Assembly (NCBI GenBank): GCA_013398015.1
Contig: VZRR01007616.1
Coordinates: 124,327-188,326, forward strand
DNA: 64,000 nt
Direction: 5' to 3'
DNA from: Oreocharis arfaki
Taxonomy: Eukaryota > Chordata > Aves > Passeriformes > Paramythiidae
The notes below the pieces were generated by a model that did no database searches, was not told where the DNA came from, and saw nothing but the letters and a program-made list of their open reading frames with translations. This document shows, piece by piece, positions 27,301 to 39,000 of this stretch. A program made the translations under genes and the position numbers. Numbering within the stretch: the first letter of the stretch is position 1; the number at the start of each line of letters is the position of its first letter.

Positions 27301-27860
27301 CCCGCCGGCTCCGCGGCGACGCCTGCGCCGACCCGCGGGGGCGGTGCCGGTGCCCGGGTCGCGAGGAGGGGGGTGCGGGCGGAGCGGCCGCCCCGAGGGT
27401 CGGCGAGGCGCGCGGGGACGGGCCGCGCGTCGCCAACTTCGCTTGGGGCCGGCGGCAACTTCGGATCCGATGAGAGCGGGGCCAGACCCAGCGGGGCCGT
27501 ACCTGGCAGGGCGGTTTCCATCCTCCCGCACCAACCGCCGCTGCCTGCAACCGGGTGCGCTGCCCGTCTGTGCCCGTGCCCGTGCCCTGCGCAGAGCCCG
27601 GAGGTGTTGCCGCTGGTGGGAAGCGGCCGGCCGGCCGGCCCTAAAGCCGCTCGCCGCCCGCCGGGGCCCCGCCGGGAAGCACCTCCCTTGGCGGAGCTGT
27701 CCGTGCCGCCTGTGCTGAGCGCCGGGCCGGCCGGGCGGCCCGCGGGCAGCGGTCTCGTGCCCAGCAGGCGACACGAGCTCCCGGGGCTGGAGGAGGGCGA
27801 AGCGCTCTTACGTGCTCACCGACACCCGTCCGTCTGTCTCCCGACGGGGGGAAGTGTGCT

Positions 27861-29156
27861 GGTTCTGGGTTGGGGCCTTTTCATGATTCAGTCAAAAAAC
27901 GTCCTCAGTACTGAGAAATACAGATTTCTGCTCGTAAGCTTTCCTTCAGTTGATATCCTCCTCCCTGCGTTTTGTCTGAATGGGGCAACGGTCACTTACG
28001 AGCAATTAGTCTGATTGCTGAGATTCTTTTATAGTCGTGACAGCACATATCATCACTACAGCAAAAGGCTGCTATACGCAGATGTCACGATGCTATTAGT
28101 CTGTTGTCACTAAGTCCAACGCACAGAATATTTTGTAAGAGAAAACATTTTGAAATGACAGAAGTGCACCTGTTGGCAACTACTTATATTTTCAGACGCA
28201 AGCTTTAGAGGAAAAGTTATTTTCCAAGGCTTGCAGATAAAGGTACCCTTTCAAAAATTGGCTTAAGACCTCAAAAGCACATGGCTCATTTTTTTATGCG
28301 TAAATTAATGTCCATAGATCATGGAAGTTGTTGCTACGCCTGTATTGAAATGTAAACCAATCATCTATGCATTAGTGAGTGTACGTGCCTCTTACATGGT
28401 CTGTGCATCATCAGGTCTTGTAGAGCTAGCTGCCTTGGCTAGTTTCAGGAAAACTGAATCAGACATATGTACGACCTCATCCATCCTCCCAGAGGTCTCA
28501 GTTCAGGCCAATCGCTCCAATAATTACTGAATTTCACATACGTAGTTTTGGCTGCTAGTAGTGGAAATACTGGGGGGAGTCATTCCCCCCCACATACATA
28601 TATTGAATTGTTCGAATTTATACTTTTAAATAATATATTTTCAGATGAGTACTTGCTTCCTTCAGTCATCCCACTTCATCAGAGTATTACCTGGGCAGAG
28701 GTTTCCTATTCTGCGCACTGCTTGTGGTCTACAGATTTAATGAGAGTTCTTTCTTAGCCTAGTACCCCTATCATCTAGGCCACTTACCTAGTGTAGCTAC
28801 CCAAGATGCCTGTCTGAGCTCCAGGACATGGACCTGAAGTAAATACCCAATGTGGAAAAAGGTTGGCGTATTTTGCTATCTAAGAAGAAATCCTTATTTC
28901 ATCTCAGTGATGTTGACTAGGAAAACAACTCAGACAATCTCACCTACAGAAGAAAGAGCTGCTTGTGTCAAAGATCGAGGCAAACATGAGAAAAGCGATG
29001 TAGGACAGCTTTGTAAGAATGAAGGAGATGTATTAATGTCTTCTGGCTCATTCTGATAAGGCATGGCAACCTAAAGGTAGCAGGGTGTGACCAGATTTGA
29101 TAGTCAGAGCTTAAGTAGCATTCTTGAGGAAGCTTCACTATTATTCTACAGCTCAG
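27861..29156. other. Non-coding stretch, nothing recognised
   Basis: AT-rich sequence between the CpG island and the duplicated block. Frames are short and no repeat family is recognised. Confidence 0.55.
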
Positions 29157-29326
29157 TGTTCTTCGTTCCCCTTGTGCAGAGGAGTGTATCGATATATAGC
29201 CTACCTTCAAGAATGAATATTGGAATCTCAACAATAAAAAACATATGTAATACAGTTCATATAGCCTGTTCTGCAAATAAATATATAAGATATACAGGTA
29301 TCACATATTATATATATTATATATAT

Positions 29327-29425
29327 NGTTCTTTGTTGCCGTGAAGGCATGAGAGGCGGCGGTGGCCGGGCAGTCTCCAGATCCGCTCTGCCACGGCCAG
29401 CCGCAGCACCGCCCGCACCCCGCGN
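29327..29425. other. 97-bp GC-rich orphan fragment between two single N
   Basis: A GC-rich 97-base piece sits between lone N bases at 29327 and 29425 and replaces about 32 bases of AT-rich sequence that copy 2 has at the same place. Its composition is unlike anything around it. It looks like a misplaced contig or bad gap fill. Confidence 0.85.
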
Positions 29426-30457
29426 CAATACTATACAGTTTATATAATATAGTATTTATAGCCTCCAGAAGAAGAAGTAACTTTTGACTTGGTTCTGACT
29501 ATCAGAACCAAGGAATAACCTAAAAATACACTAAAATAAAAGAGAAAACTCACTAAAAAGAAATCAAAAGGTTAGAGTAGTGCTAAAAACTACAAGATGG
29601 CTATTCAGATAGATAGAAGATTATATAAGGAAACCACTTTGAGACACAGCAGGTCATCTTTCTATATTCATGTTTCTCCAAAGGGCCTGAGAAATGGCAG
29701 AAGGGAGTCACCAGGACTCAATAGAATGAAAAGGACAGTAGCTACAAACAAGGAGGGATATTCCTATATTCCTATAACCTATCAAAATAGGGAACAATTG
29801 TGTTCAAGTGAGTAAATTATAAAGGATCACAAAATTTGGCGTGTTAAGTGTGAAAGAACAGTAAGGCAGGCCAGAAAGCCTGAGCTTTAATTTGCAGTTT
29901 GAGCATTAATTTGCAAAAAGTATGGATGCTAAAAAGAATCCTTCTTCTAAAGGCCAAGAGGAGGAAGAGAATATGTACAGTTAATAGGATATTTTCCTTA
30001 AGCCTCCTATGCATATACAGAGTTGAAGGTGATAAATATTTTCAAAATTTTTGAAAATACTTCTGATGAAAATTCATAAAACTGCAGATCTTGCCTCTGC
30101 ATGTTGCAAATTCTGAAAACTACAATAATGCAGACAGATTTGGAATATGTGATATATTGGAAAGTATAATTTTTGTTAAAAGAAGTCAAGGCTCAGAGAA
30201 CTACTGAAGACTACCCAAGGAAGTCCTAAATTTTACTATGTTTGTTTACTGCAGCAACTTCAGTAACTTTTAATACATAAATCGCTGCAGAAAATTCTAG
30301 TTGCTTTCCATTTCTAAAACAAAAGTTCATTAACAAATGGTAAAATCTTGTTTACTGTTAACAATTAAAAAAACCCCAAACCTATAAAACACTTAAAATT
30401 ACTAATAAAAAATAACACTTCAGCCTAGAATACAGTTGCTAACTTTAAGGGATAAGC

Positions 30458-30825
30458 ATCCTGGTTCTGGCCAGGACAAGGTTTTTTGCAGTGGCCAGGA
30501 GGCACATGGCCAGGACCCAGAGGTTATTCTAAACCGCCTCATGTCATTGTTGGGGTGGGGGGAAGGGGCTGCTTCTGGTCGGGGTAGTCAGGATTAATGA
30601 GCGTTTTCAATGTGAATCACTCTCTCTCTTTTGCACACTTTTATTATTGTTATTATTGCAGTTACTTTTAATTTTTCTTATCTCATTGCTGTTTCAGGTA
30701 AATTGTTCTTATCTCAACCCATGATCTTTACATTTTGTGCCTCTGGTTCTCCCCTTCAGCATGCCATAGGGGGAGGGAGAGGGGAAGAGGGAGCGAGCAG
30801 CAGCGTGGTTTGGAGAGTCTCAATG
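30458..30825 (+). mobile_element. ERVL-type LTR, plus strand, in copy 1 (cut by the N join)
   Basis: The same LTR as at 32061-32468, lying in the duplicated block. It starts at ATCCTGGTTCTGGCC and is cut short at the lone N at 30826, so its last about 40 bases are missing. If the duplication is an artefact, this is the same genomic LTR counted twice. Confidence 0.8.
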
Positions 30826-30826
30826 N
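30826..30826. other. Single-N contig join
   Basis: A lone N between the end of copy 1 and the start of copy 2. Confidence 0.95.
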
Positions 30827-32428
30827 TGTTCTTCGTTCCCCTTGTGCAGAGGAGTGTATCGATATATAGCCTACCTTCAAGAATGAATATTGGAATCTCA
30901 ACAATAAAAAACATATGTAATACAGTTCATATAGCCTGTTCTGCAAATAAATATATAAGATATACAGGTATCACATATTATATATATTATATATATAATA
31001 CAGAGCATATACAATGTCTATATTGTGTCAATACTATACAGTTTATATAATATAGTACTTATAGCCTCCAGAAGAAGAAGTAACTTTTGACTTGGTTCTG
31101 ACTATCAGAACCAAGGAATAACCTAAAAATACACTAAAATAAAAGAGAAAACTCACTAAAAAGAAATCAAAAGGTTAGAGTAGTGCTAAAAACTACAAGA
31201 TGGCTATTCAGATAGATAGAAGATTATATAAGGAAACCACTTTGAGACACAGCAGGTCATCTTTCTATATTCATGTTTCTCCAAAGGGCCTGAGAAATGG
31301 CAGAAGGGAGTCACCAGGACTCAATAGAATGAAAAGGACAGTAGCTACAAACAAGGAGGGATATTCCTATATTCCTATAACCTATCAAAATAGGGAACAA
31401 TTGTGTTCAAGTGAGTAAATTATAAAGGATCACAAAATTTGGCGTGTTAAGTGTGAAAGAACAGTAAGGCAGGCCAGAAAGCCTGAGCTTTAATTTGCAG
31501 TTTGAGCATTAATTTGCAAAAAGTATGGATGCTAAAAAGAATCCTTCTTCTAAAGGCCAAGAGGAGGAAGAGAATATGTACAGTTAATAGGATATTTTCC
31601 TTAAGCCTCCTATGCATATACAGAGTTGAAGGTGATAAATATTTTCAAAATTTTTGAAAATACTTCTGATGAAAATTCATAAAACTGCAGATCTTGCCTC
31701 TGCATGTTGCAAATTCTGAAAACTACAATAATGCAGACAGATTTGGAATATGTGACATATTGGAAAGTATAATTTTTGTTAAAAGAAGTCAAGGCTCAGA
31801 GAACTACTGAAGACTACCCAAGGAAGTCCTAAATTTTACTATGTTTGTTTACTGCAGCAACTTCAGTAACTTTTAATACATAAATCGCTGCAGAAAATTC
31901 TAGTTGCTTTCCATTTCTAAAACAAAAGTTCATTAACAAATGGTAAAATCTTGTTTACTGTTAACAATTAAAAAAACCCCAAACCTATAAAACACTTAAA
32001 ATTACTAATAAAAAATAACACTTCAGCCTAGAATACAGTTGCTAACTTTAAGGGATAAGCATCCTGGTTCTGGCCAGGACAAGGTTTTTTGCAGTGGCCA
32101 GGAGGCACATGGCCAGGACCCAGAGGTTATTCTAAACCGCCTCATGTCATTGTTGGGGTGGGGGGAAGGGGCTGCTTCTGGTCGGGGTAGTCAGGATTAA
32201 TGAGCGTTTTCAATGTGAATCACTCTCTCTCTTTTGCACACTTTTATTATTGTTATTATTGCAGTTACTTTTAATTTTTCTTATCTCATTGCTGTTTCAG
32301 GTAAATTGTTCTTATCTCAACCCATGATCTTTACATTTTGTGCCTCTGGTTCTCCCCTTCAGCATGCCATAGGGGGAGGGAGAGGGGAAGAGGGAGCGAG
32401 CAGCAGCGTGGTTTGGAGAGTCTCAATG
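30827..32428. repeat. Duplicated block, copy 2
   Basis: Near-identical to 29157-30825 at an offset of about 1603 bases after the orphan insert. It runs without interruption into the unique right flank, and it has the normal AT-rich sequence where copy 1 has the GC-rich insert. It is therefore likely to be the more faithful version of the locus. Confidence 0.9.
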
Positions 32429-32468
32429 GGAGCACTAAATTAGGGAGTACCATTCCCAAACTACAACA
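32061..32468 (+). mobile_element. Solo ERVL-type LTR, plus strand
   Basis: The start CCTGGTTCTGGCCAGGAC, the interior CTTATCTCAACCCATGA, the purine-rich GGGAGGGAGAGGGGAAGAGG with GAGCGAGC, and the end AAACTACAACA follow the layout of the widespread avian LTR that typically opens TGTCCTGG or TGTCGTGG and ends near AAACCACGACA. It is about 400 bases, shorter than the antisense copy in ACADM intron 11, with deletions in its 5' half. No viral coding region is adjacent, so it is a solo LTR. I could not find a clean target-site duplication. Confidence 0.8.
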
Positions 32469-32739
32469 TTACAATATCTTCAAACAACCCTATATCTAAC
32501 ATTATATAATACAATTTATACTTTTTTGTTTTGTGGAGGAGCATGGAAAAATATGGAATCTGCAGAAATGAAATTCAGAGATCAGATTATTAATTGACTG
32601 TACAAACTCAGATTATGACTAAGCAGTGTCAAATCTTGTGCACATAATCCATTTAGCATGCTCCTGTGAGAATGTGTCTCCTTCCATGTTTCATCATGGG
32701 ATTTATTGCCCTGCATACCCTTCCAAGAAACAGATGCTG

Positions 32740-32862
32740 AATTCTTCTCTCCAGCCTGCCACAGGAGGAGGGGAGGAGGGAGCGAGTGAGCAGCAGCGTA
32801 GTTTGGAGAGTCTTGGCATGGCAACTAAATTGGGGAATACCATTCCGAAACCATGACAATGA
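32740..32862 (+). mobile_element. Second LTR 3'-end fragment, plus strand
   Basis: CAGCCTGCCACAGGAGGAGG, then a GAGCGAGTGAGCAGCAGCGT block, then AAATTGGGGAATACCATTCC closely matches the last 120 bases of the LTR at 32061-32468, and it ends CCATGACA. It is either a second partial LTR or a local duplication of the LTR end. Confidence 0.7.
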
Positions 32863-35739
32863 GCTGTAGTTTGCAATGTAATAATCTTACTGTATTTACT
32901 TGCTAAGTTATACATTTCAGCAATAAGCATCATGCATTCTGCTGGTTAATATATAAGAGAGTATTCTTGGTTAATAAAGCAACATACTGTGCAGTATACG
33001 ATTCTTACTGCAGTAAAAGTTATTGGAGGAGTATTAATTAAGAAATATGACACAGTAGTAAGTGTTTGAGAAAATAAAAATGAAAGACAGATGCTGTATT
33101 TCCTGCTTCAGAGAGAAATGCAAAAAAATCTATGGAAAATGAAAAAAAAATCTTATGGAAATTTCTATCTATTGTCACTCCTTACGTAAATAAGTTTGAA
33201 CCTCTAAGCTGTAGCGGTTCAGGCTTTGGCAGATAACCTTGCCATCTTTCATACCCCTCTATTCCCAAACACTTAGTAGGGAATACTACAGGTCCATGTG
33301 AGTGGAACACTTAGGTCCACTCACATGGACCACCTGAGCTTCGAATTTTCTCCTCCAGATCGGCTTTGGAAAAACTATGTTGACAACATATTGCCAAAAA
33401 AATTGTCATTTATTTACCCAAGGAGATGTGAAGAGAGGTAGTAAGCAAACAATTTGAATGAGAGAAGGAAGGTAAGCAAGGGTATAGCTTCATAAGTGCA
33501 AGCTGCATAGTGAGCATCTGGTTTTAGAACCTTCACCCAGTTGCTCCTGTCACTTAGCAGAAATGTCCTTGAATACTTTTGTCTTGGCTCCATGCACTCT
33601 TTCCTTCCTTTTTCTGGAACAGCTTCTGTTCTTTAACCTCTTCAACCCTGCAGGAGATCACAGGTGGTTAGCAGCTTTTTACTACAGAAGCTTGCTTCCA
33701 GAAAGTATAGACATCTGTCTTCAGAAGCAAGTAGCAAACTTCACATGAAAAGATGCTTCTAGTGTAAGGCAGACCTGGAGAACAGCAAATGTTATGGTGT
33801 ATTCCTGACTCAGTTTCTTCAGTTGGACAGTTTCAGACAACAACCTTCTCAGTCTCTGTCTACACGAACAGTTCAGTTTGGGTGAGGAGTGTAGTTTTGA
33901 GGGGAATCTCCAAATTGTCCCCACTTACTGTACCTTATTTGATTCACAGAGAGATCTCAAAGCACATGAACTGATAAAGATCAGGATGAAATTTACCGGA
34001 AGACACGATCTAGGAGTGCACCCAATGTGTTCCAACCCCTTACTAGGGAGCACTCTGTCAAGCTTGAAGTAAAAACTCTCCAAAATGTTTTATGGGTCTC
34101 AAATACTGCATTTCACTGTATAAACCAAAGAGCATTGTTCTGCATTTCTTCCTGATGTCAGCATTCCCTCAGTGTACCGATTTATTCGGTCTCCCTGCCT
34201 TAGGGATGTCCTCAACCCTGTTCAAAACTGTCTCTTCACCTCAAGAAAAAGCTTCTTCACCTACTGAAGGGCTATGGATCCTGATCTCAAAGGCATCTAG
34301 AAATAATGTTTCATTTCTGATCACTGTAGGATTTAAATCACTTCCTGCAGCTAGCAAGTACGCTTAGTGTATAGCACCCTTACAGGTGTTTAAGCATGAT
34401 CAGTCAGCTGAAGTTGCTTGTTACATATGACAGGATATATTACATATGGCACACAGACTCTGAACCCATCTATGCATCTCTAGAATTTTGATGTGTGCAA
34501 TCTTAGAATATGCACAGTAAAATCCATGCTGCAAATCAAAAATCAAAACTTTGAAGCTTTCAAATGAGATTAGCATATTTCTTTATATATCATCACAACA
34601 TAGCATTGCAATGATAAATAAACTGAGGAATACAAAGATATTGTGTACACAGAAACCACACAAATAGTTAAATAATATATAGACAGAAAATGGACTGCTG
34701 GGTAATTAAATTCCCACACTATATTCAGAAACATGACCTATGGAACAGAACCCTGTATAAAATGGAACACAAAAGGCAGACTTTGAGCGCTGGTATTTAA
34801 AAGCCCCACTACAGCTTTACATTCCAAAGGTATAGAGTACTTGAAACAAGAACATACAGAATCTCCAAAAATAATTAAGCAACACAGAGTTATAAATTAT
34901 GCTTATGTCTTTTGCTCAATTACCCTTACAGTACAGGAAAAAAATTCTACTGATATTAGTGAAAAAGCAGCAGCCTGTGCACTGAATCAAAGCTGCTTAT
35001 GTGTTTCCCTTAGGTAATCACCTGCAATCACAACAGTATGAAGTCTATGAAACATTACAATCACCTCCTTTCAAACAGTTGATAAATATGCCTGGAAATA
35101 ACTTTTGCATAGCTAGTTTTCTATCAAACGGTTTCTTTGGTATTAACTACAAAATCAATACTCTCAACTGTCAGAAACAAAACGAGCAATTAAGAACCAA
35201 ACATAAAGAGGCAATAACGAGGCAAAAATATTTGTGGCATATTCATTTGTTTCATTATGCAAAATAAAATGCTATCCAAAATTCAGCTTCCAGAAAAATA
35301 CTTCGTTTTGTTAATTCTGTTAAAATTTCACACCAAAAAAGGAATTCATAGAAAAATCAAGGGTGCCCTTCTTCTTGAAATCCTTGTTTTAATAGAGGCC
35401 TAAGTAACTCTGCTGTACAATAGCGAAACAGTAATATTCAAAAGAGTGTATTTTACACACCGCAGATAATTTCCAAAAGCGTCGCTTCTCCTTTAAAATA
35501 CAATCAGAATTAAGAGCATTTATAAGCACATTTTATATAACTATCAACACAGTTGGTAACAACTCCCTTGCGCCAGGCCCAGTCACTCTCCAGCTCCTGG
35601 CACACCTCCGAAACATGAGTTTATGATTCCCTGAGGCGCAAATTACAGTAAAACTGTTTACACGGGCTTTTCCGCTAACAGGTGAATGATGTAAGTGATT
35701 GGAGCCAGCCTAGGACACTCAGCAAACAGACAGCAAACT
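32863..35739. other. Non-coding stretch upstream of ACADM
   Basis: AT-rich, with no exon or repeat family that I can name. It contains a perfect inverted repeat at 33291-33331, listed separately. The rest shows only short frames. Confidence 0.55.
33291..33331. repeat. Perfect 16-bp inverted repeat with 9-nt loop
   Basis: GGTCCATGTGAGTGGA at 33291-33306 is the exact reverse complement of 33316-33331, with the loop ACACTTAGG. A 9-base AACACTTAG direct repeat lies at 33268 and at 33306. The stem is too short for a typical pre-miRNA. Confidence 0.92.
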
Positions 35740-36009
35740 GGGCAAGCCTGGGGCGCGGACACTGCCTGTGTTCGGGAAGACAGGACAGGACGGGCCGGGC
35801 CGGTCACAAAACGCGGCGCTCCTCGCAGGAGCGGGCGGAGGAACGGGAGCGCGCCCGGCTCTCTCCTCGCAGGAGCAGAGCGGGGCGGGGCAATCGAGTC
35901 CAGGGCTTCCTTGGCTGCTCGGCTCAGTGGATGGCCCGCGCGGCACCGCCCCGGCTGCCCGAGTACCGCCCCGCCGAAGCTGCTGAGGCTGCCGGGCACT
36001 ACCGCCGAG

Positions 36010-36033
36010 ATGGCTGCGCTGAGAGCGACGCGG
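36010..36033 (+). CDS. ACADM: ACADM coding exon 1 (residues 1-8)
   Basis: Codes MAALRATR and ends at the donor GTGAGC. Phase 0. It is too short for an ORF search and was found by matching the donor to exon 2 and by the strong start context. Confidence 0.88.
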
Positions 36034-39000
36034 GTGAGCGGCCGGGCCGGGCGAACGCTCGGAGGACGCAAGACCCGGGGAGAGACACGGGACGGGACGG
36101 GACGGGACGGGACGGACCGGACCGGACCGAGGCGCTGCCGGTGCTGGCGGCCGGGGTAGCCCGGGCGGCGGGGAAGGGCCGCGGGCTCGCAAAGGGCGAA
36201 GGGCGGAAGCGGCGGGGNNNNGGGGAGGCGCCGGCCCCCCGCGCGTCCCCCCCCGCCGTGACCGTCGAGACAACTCCAGGCATAAGGGGCTGCCCCGGTG
36301 GGGAGAGCCGGCGGGGCTGGAATCCGTCCGCTGTGCCGCTTTTCCTGCCTCGCAGTTTTACTGGAGTTTACGGCCGTAATCCTCACGGTTCGAATGGATA
36401 TTGCCATCTCACGTTCGTCAGCGGCGTTACTGCCCAGCCCTGGGGCTCCTCACGTGGCAAAGGCCGCCCCGTGCCAAGTGTGTGTCTGGCACCTCCCATT
36501 TAATTGTGGAGACAGCTTCAAAACACCGGGATTATAGTTCAGGGTATTTTATCCAATGCATTTTCTTTAGCATACGTAGCTCTACTACTAACTTTAAAAA
36601 TTACATACATACAAATTAACGGTGTCAGTTCATGTAAGTGCTGCTTGCCACAGGAGCACAACACAAGGCAGCCAGTAATTCTTTTACGACTGTAGTAATT
36701 GTATTATGCTTGATGTGATACCGTTTCTAGAGAGGGAATCTGCATTTAAAGTTGTGCTGCACATAGGTTAGTAGTTTTTGGAGGCTTGAGCTGTAAAGGT
36801 CTTATACCTCATGTTCTTTTCCTCTTTAGCAAATGCTTCAAACAATCGCAGGGCATGGATGGAGGTCGCATTCTAGCAAACCTGCACAAAACTTACATGT
36901 AGGCAAACTTGGAGCTGGCTTTAGCTTTGGTAAGTAATTCAGTTTTTGAAAGAAATGTAACAGTTACGGGCAAATTGCAGAGTTAAAAAGAAATAATGTC
37001 CTATATTGTAGTTCACCATGAATTTAAAATGAAGGTGTTTGTTCTAAATATATTTCTATTAAAAATAGTTTGAAAAACAAAGTAACTTTATCCTCAACTG
37101 AGGCAAGGCAGATATGTGTGTGGTGTTCTTAAGAGTTTCTTCTTTTTTTTAACTCATGTCTGTCTTAAGCTTTTTTAATTGCCAAGGTGTCTTAGCTTTG
37201 AATACTTACCTCGTATTGCCGTTTTCAGTGTTACAGTACCTAAATGTAGTCATAGTTGAACTTGGTTATCAAGAAATGAAAAAAAAAGAAATTAATCTTC
37301 ATCTTGGCATATAATATATATACAAGCAAATTTACAGGATCAGAGCTAGATGTTTGAAACTGAAACTTCAGGATCTTTGAGCAGCCTCTGTCTTTTATAT
37401 GCGTTTAATTAGCACAGCATTCTTCTTGTTTCTTTTGGTAATACATTTTATGGTACACAGGCCTCTCTACTTCGTTTTCAATATTTTGTGGATAATTTCA
37501 TCAGATGTAAGTCAGTGCATTGTAGGTGTTGATCAGAGAACAATGGAGGTTTTTTCCCAGGAGGAAGAGGAAACTGAGCTTTTTTGCTTCCTGGAGAGTC
37601 GCACACAGGGGTGGTTTGGGTTGTCCTGGAAGGATGCTCTTGTTTACTTTTTTATCATAGTCTTCACAACTGGCAAAATAAGAGACAGTAGAGAATTTAT
37701 GTTCTTTTCTCTTCCTTTTTAAAAATAGAACTTACCGATGAACAGAAAGAGTTTCAAGCTACTGCTCGTAAATTTGCTGTGGAGGAAATTATTCCTGTTG
37801 CTGCACAATATGACAAAACTGGAGAGGTAAATCTACTATAGTGTAAGGGAAGAATTGGGAAAAAACAGACTTTTATCTTAATCTGTATAAAATTTAAAGT
37901 TTTGGGTGTGGTGAATGTCTGTTTCAGTATCCTGTTCCACTTATAAAGCGGGCTTGGGAACTTGGTCTTATGAATTCACACATACCAGAAAGCTGTGGTA
38001 AGTAAACATTCTTTTTAATCTGTAAAATGAAACAACGAAAAGACATTAGATGAGATTCCTATGTGTAATTATGGATTCTGCACTGAATAAAAAGTTGCAT
38101 ACTCGAATAATCTAAATTTAATCAGTAGGCAAGTTGACACATACAAGTGTTACTAGGTGTGGATGTAATCAGGAGACAAATTAGACAGATTATGGTTTAG
38201 TAATTTATGACCAGATTTTTCTACTCTGATTACAGCTGCTTAATGTTCTCCTGGTGCAGTGTCAGCTGATTAGGCAGAGAAATTAGAAGGTCATGTTTTG
38301 TTCTAGTCTCTGATACAGGCTGGAGCAATTTAAGAGTTTATCCCAGAAGGACATTTTTTTCAGTTTAGATTAAGTGCAGTACAGCAGAGTCCTGGCTCAT
38401 AAGATGTATGAGTGATACAGACAAACACGATATGCCAGAGAAGGCTTTTAGTGAAAGGAACTCACACTTTATAAAATCATTGGAGTTCTCTGAAGTACCT
38501 TATAAATGTGTGAACAAGGGATTGCCAGTTGATAGAGAGTACTTGAACTTCCAAAATAAGCTTTAAAAATCATCAGGTTTCAAACCGGCAAGATTAGCAG
38601 CACAGCCTTGCTGGGTCTTGTGCTATTTGGAATGTCTATAAACGGGCGAAGGGGGTAAATGCAAAGGTGATAGAGTTTGCTGATAATGCTAAGTTATTCA
38701 GCGTAGAAAAGATGATCTGGTTCAGAGAGCTGCAGGAGAAGGTCATGAAACAGAGCGAGAGTTAAAATGGCAATGTGATTCCAAAAAGAAAAAGCGACGT
38801 GCATGTGAAGGGAAAGAAACAATCTGAACTTCAGAGAGAAATGGTATGCTGTGCACTAGGTACTGCCTCTCAGAAAAGACATTTTTGGATCCCGGGAACA
38901 TGAGCACAATGCTCAGAAGTGGTTAAAACTGTAAAATATAAGGTCAAGAGGGACCCTTAAGGGGGTGAAGAAAAAAGCAGAAGGCATAATTATGGTGCTG

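Larger units (their letters stand above)
26540..27860. promoter_or_regulatory. CpG island, probable promoter of an unidentified (perhaps divergent) gene
   Basis: About 1.3 kb of very GC- and CpG-rich sequence, flanked by AT-rich DNA on both sides and interrupted by a sequence gap. Long frames on both strands are a by-product of the composition. No exon with recognisable protein similarity is visible. Vertebrate gene order places SLC44A5 on the opposite strand upstream of ACADM, so this could be its promoter. That is an inference from synteny, not something shown here. A minus-strand ATG near 27521 is followed after 19 bases by a GTACGG donor-like site, but its peptide does not identify the gene. 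Confidence 0.65.
29157..30825. repeat. Duplicated block, copy 1 (probable assembly artefact)
   Basis: From TGTTCTTCGTTCCCC onward this block matches 30827-32428 base for base, apart from two substitutions that I can see (T/C near 29457 versus 31060, and T/C near 30153 versus 31756) and an insert flanked by single N at 29327 and 29425. It stops at CAATG directly before a lone N at 30826. Copy 1 continues naturally into the left flank and copy 2 into the right flank, which is the pattern of two overlapping contigs that were joined without being merged. Confidence 0.9.
35740..36340 (+). promoter_or_regulatory. ACADM: ACADM CpG-island promoter
   Basis: About 600 bases of CpG-rich DNA surround ACADM exon 1, with GGGGCGGGGC-type Sp1 sites (near 35881) and no TATA box at a fitting distance. 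The transcription start cannot be fixed from sequence alone. A 4-base N gap lies at 36218-36221 in the same island. Confidence 0.85.

Noticed and set aside
26512..27774. 420-codon minus-strand open frame across the N gap
   Set aside because: It runs through 98 N and through the same pentanucleotide repeat, and is rich in Arg, Gly, Ala and Pro as expected from GC-rich non-coding DNA.
36380..36400. GGTTCGAAT, resembling a tRNA B box
   Set aside because: No A box or cloverleaf can be built around it.
35658..36503. Long open frames on both strands around ACADM exon 1
   Set aside because: CpG-island composition effect. The true coding part here is the 24-base exon 1.
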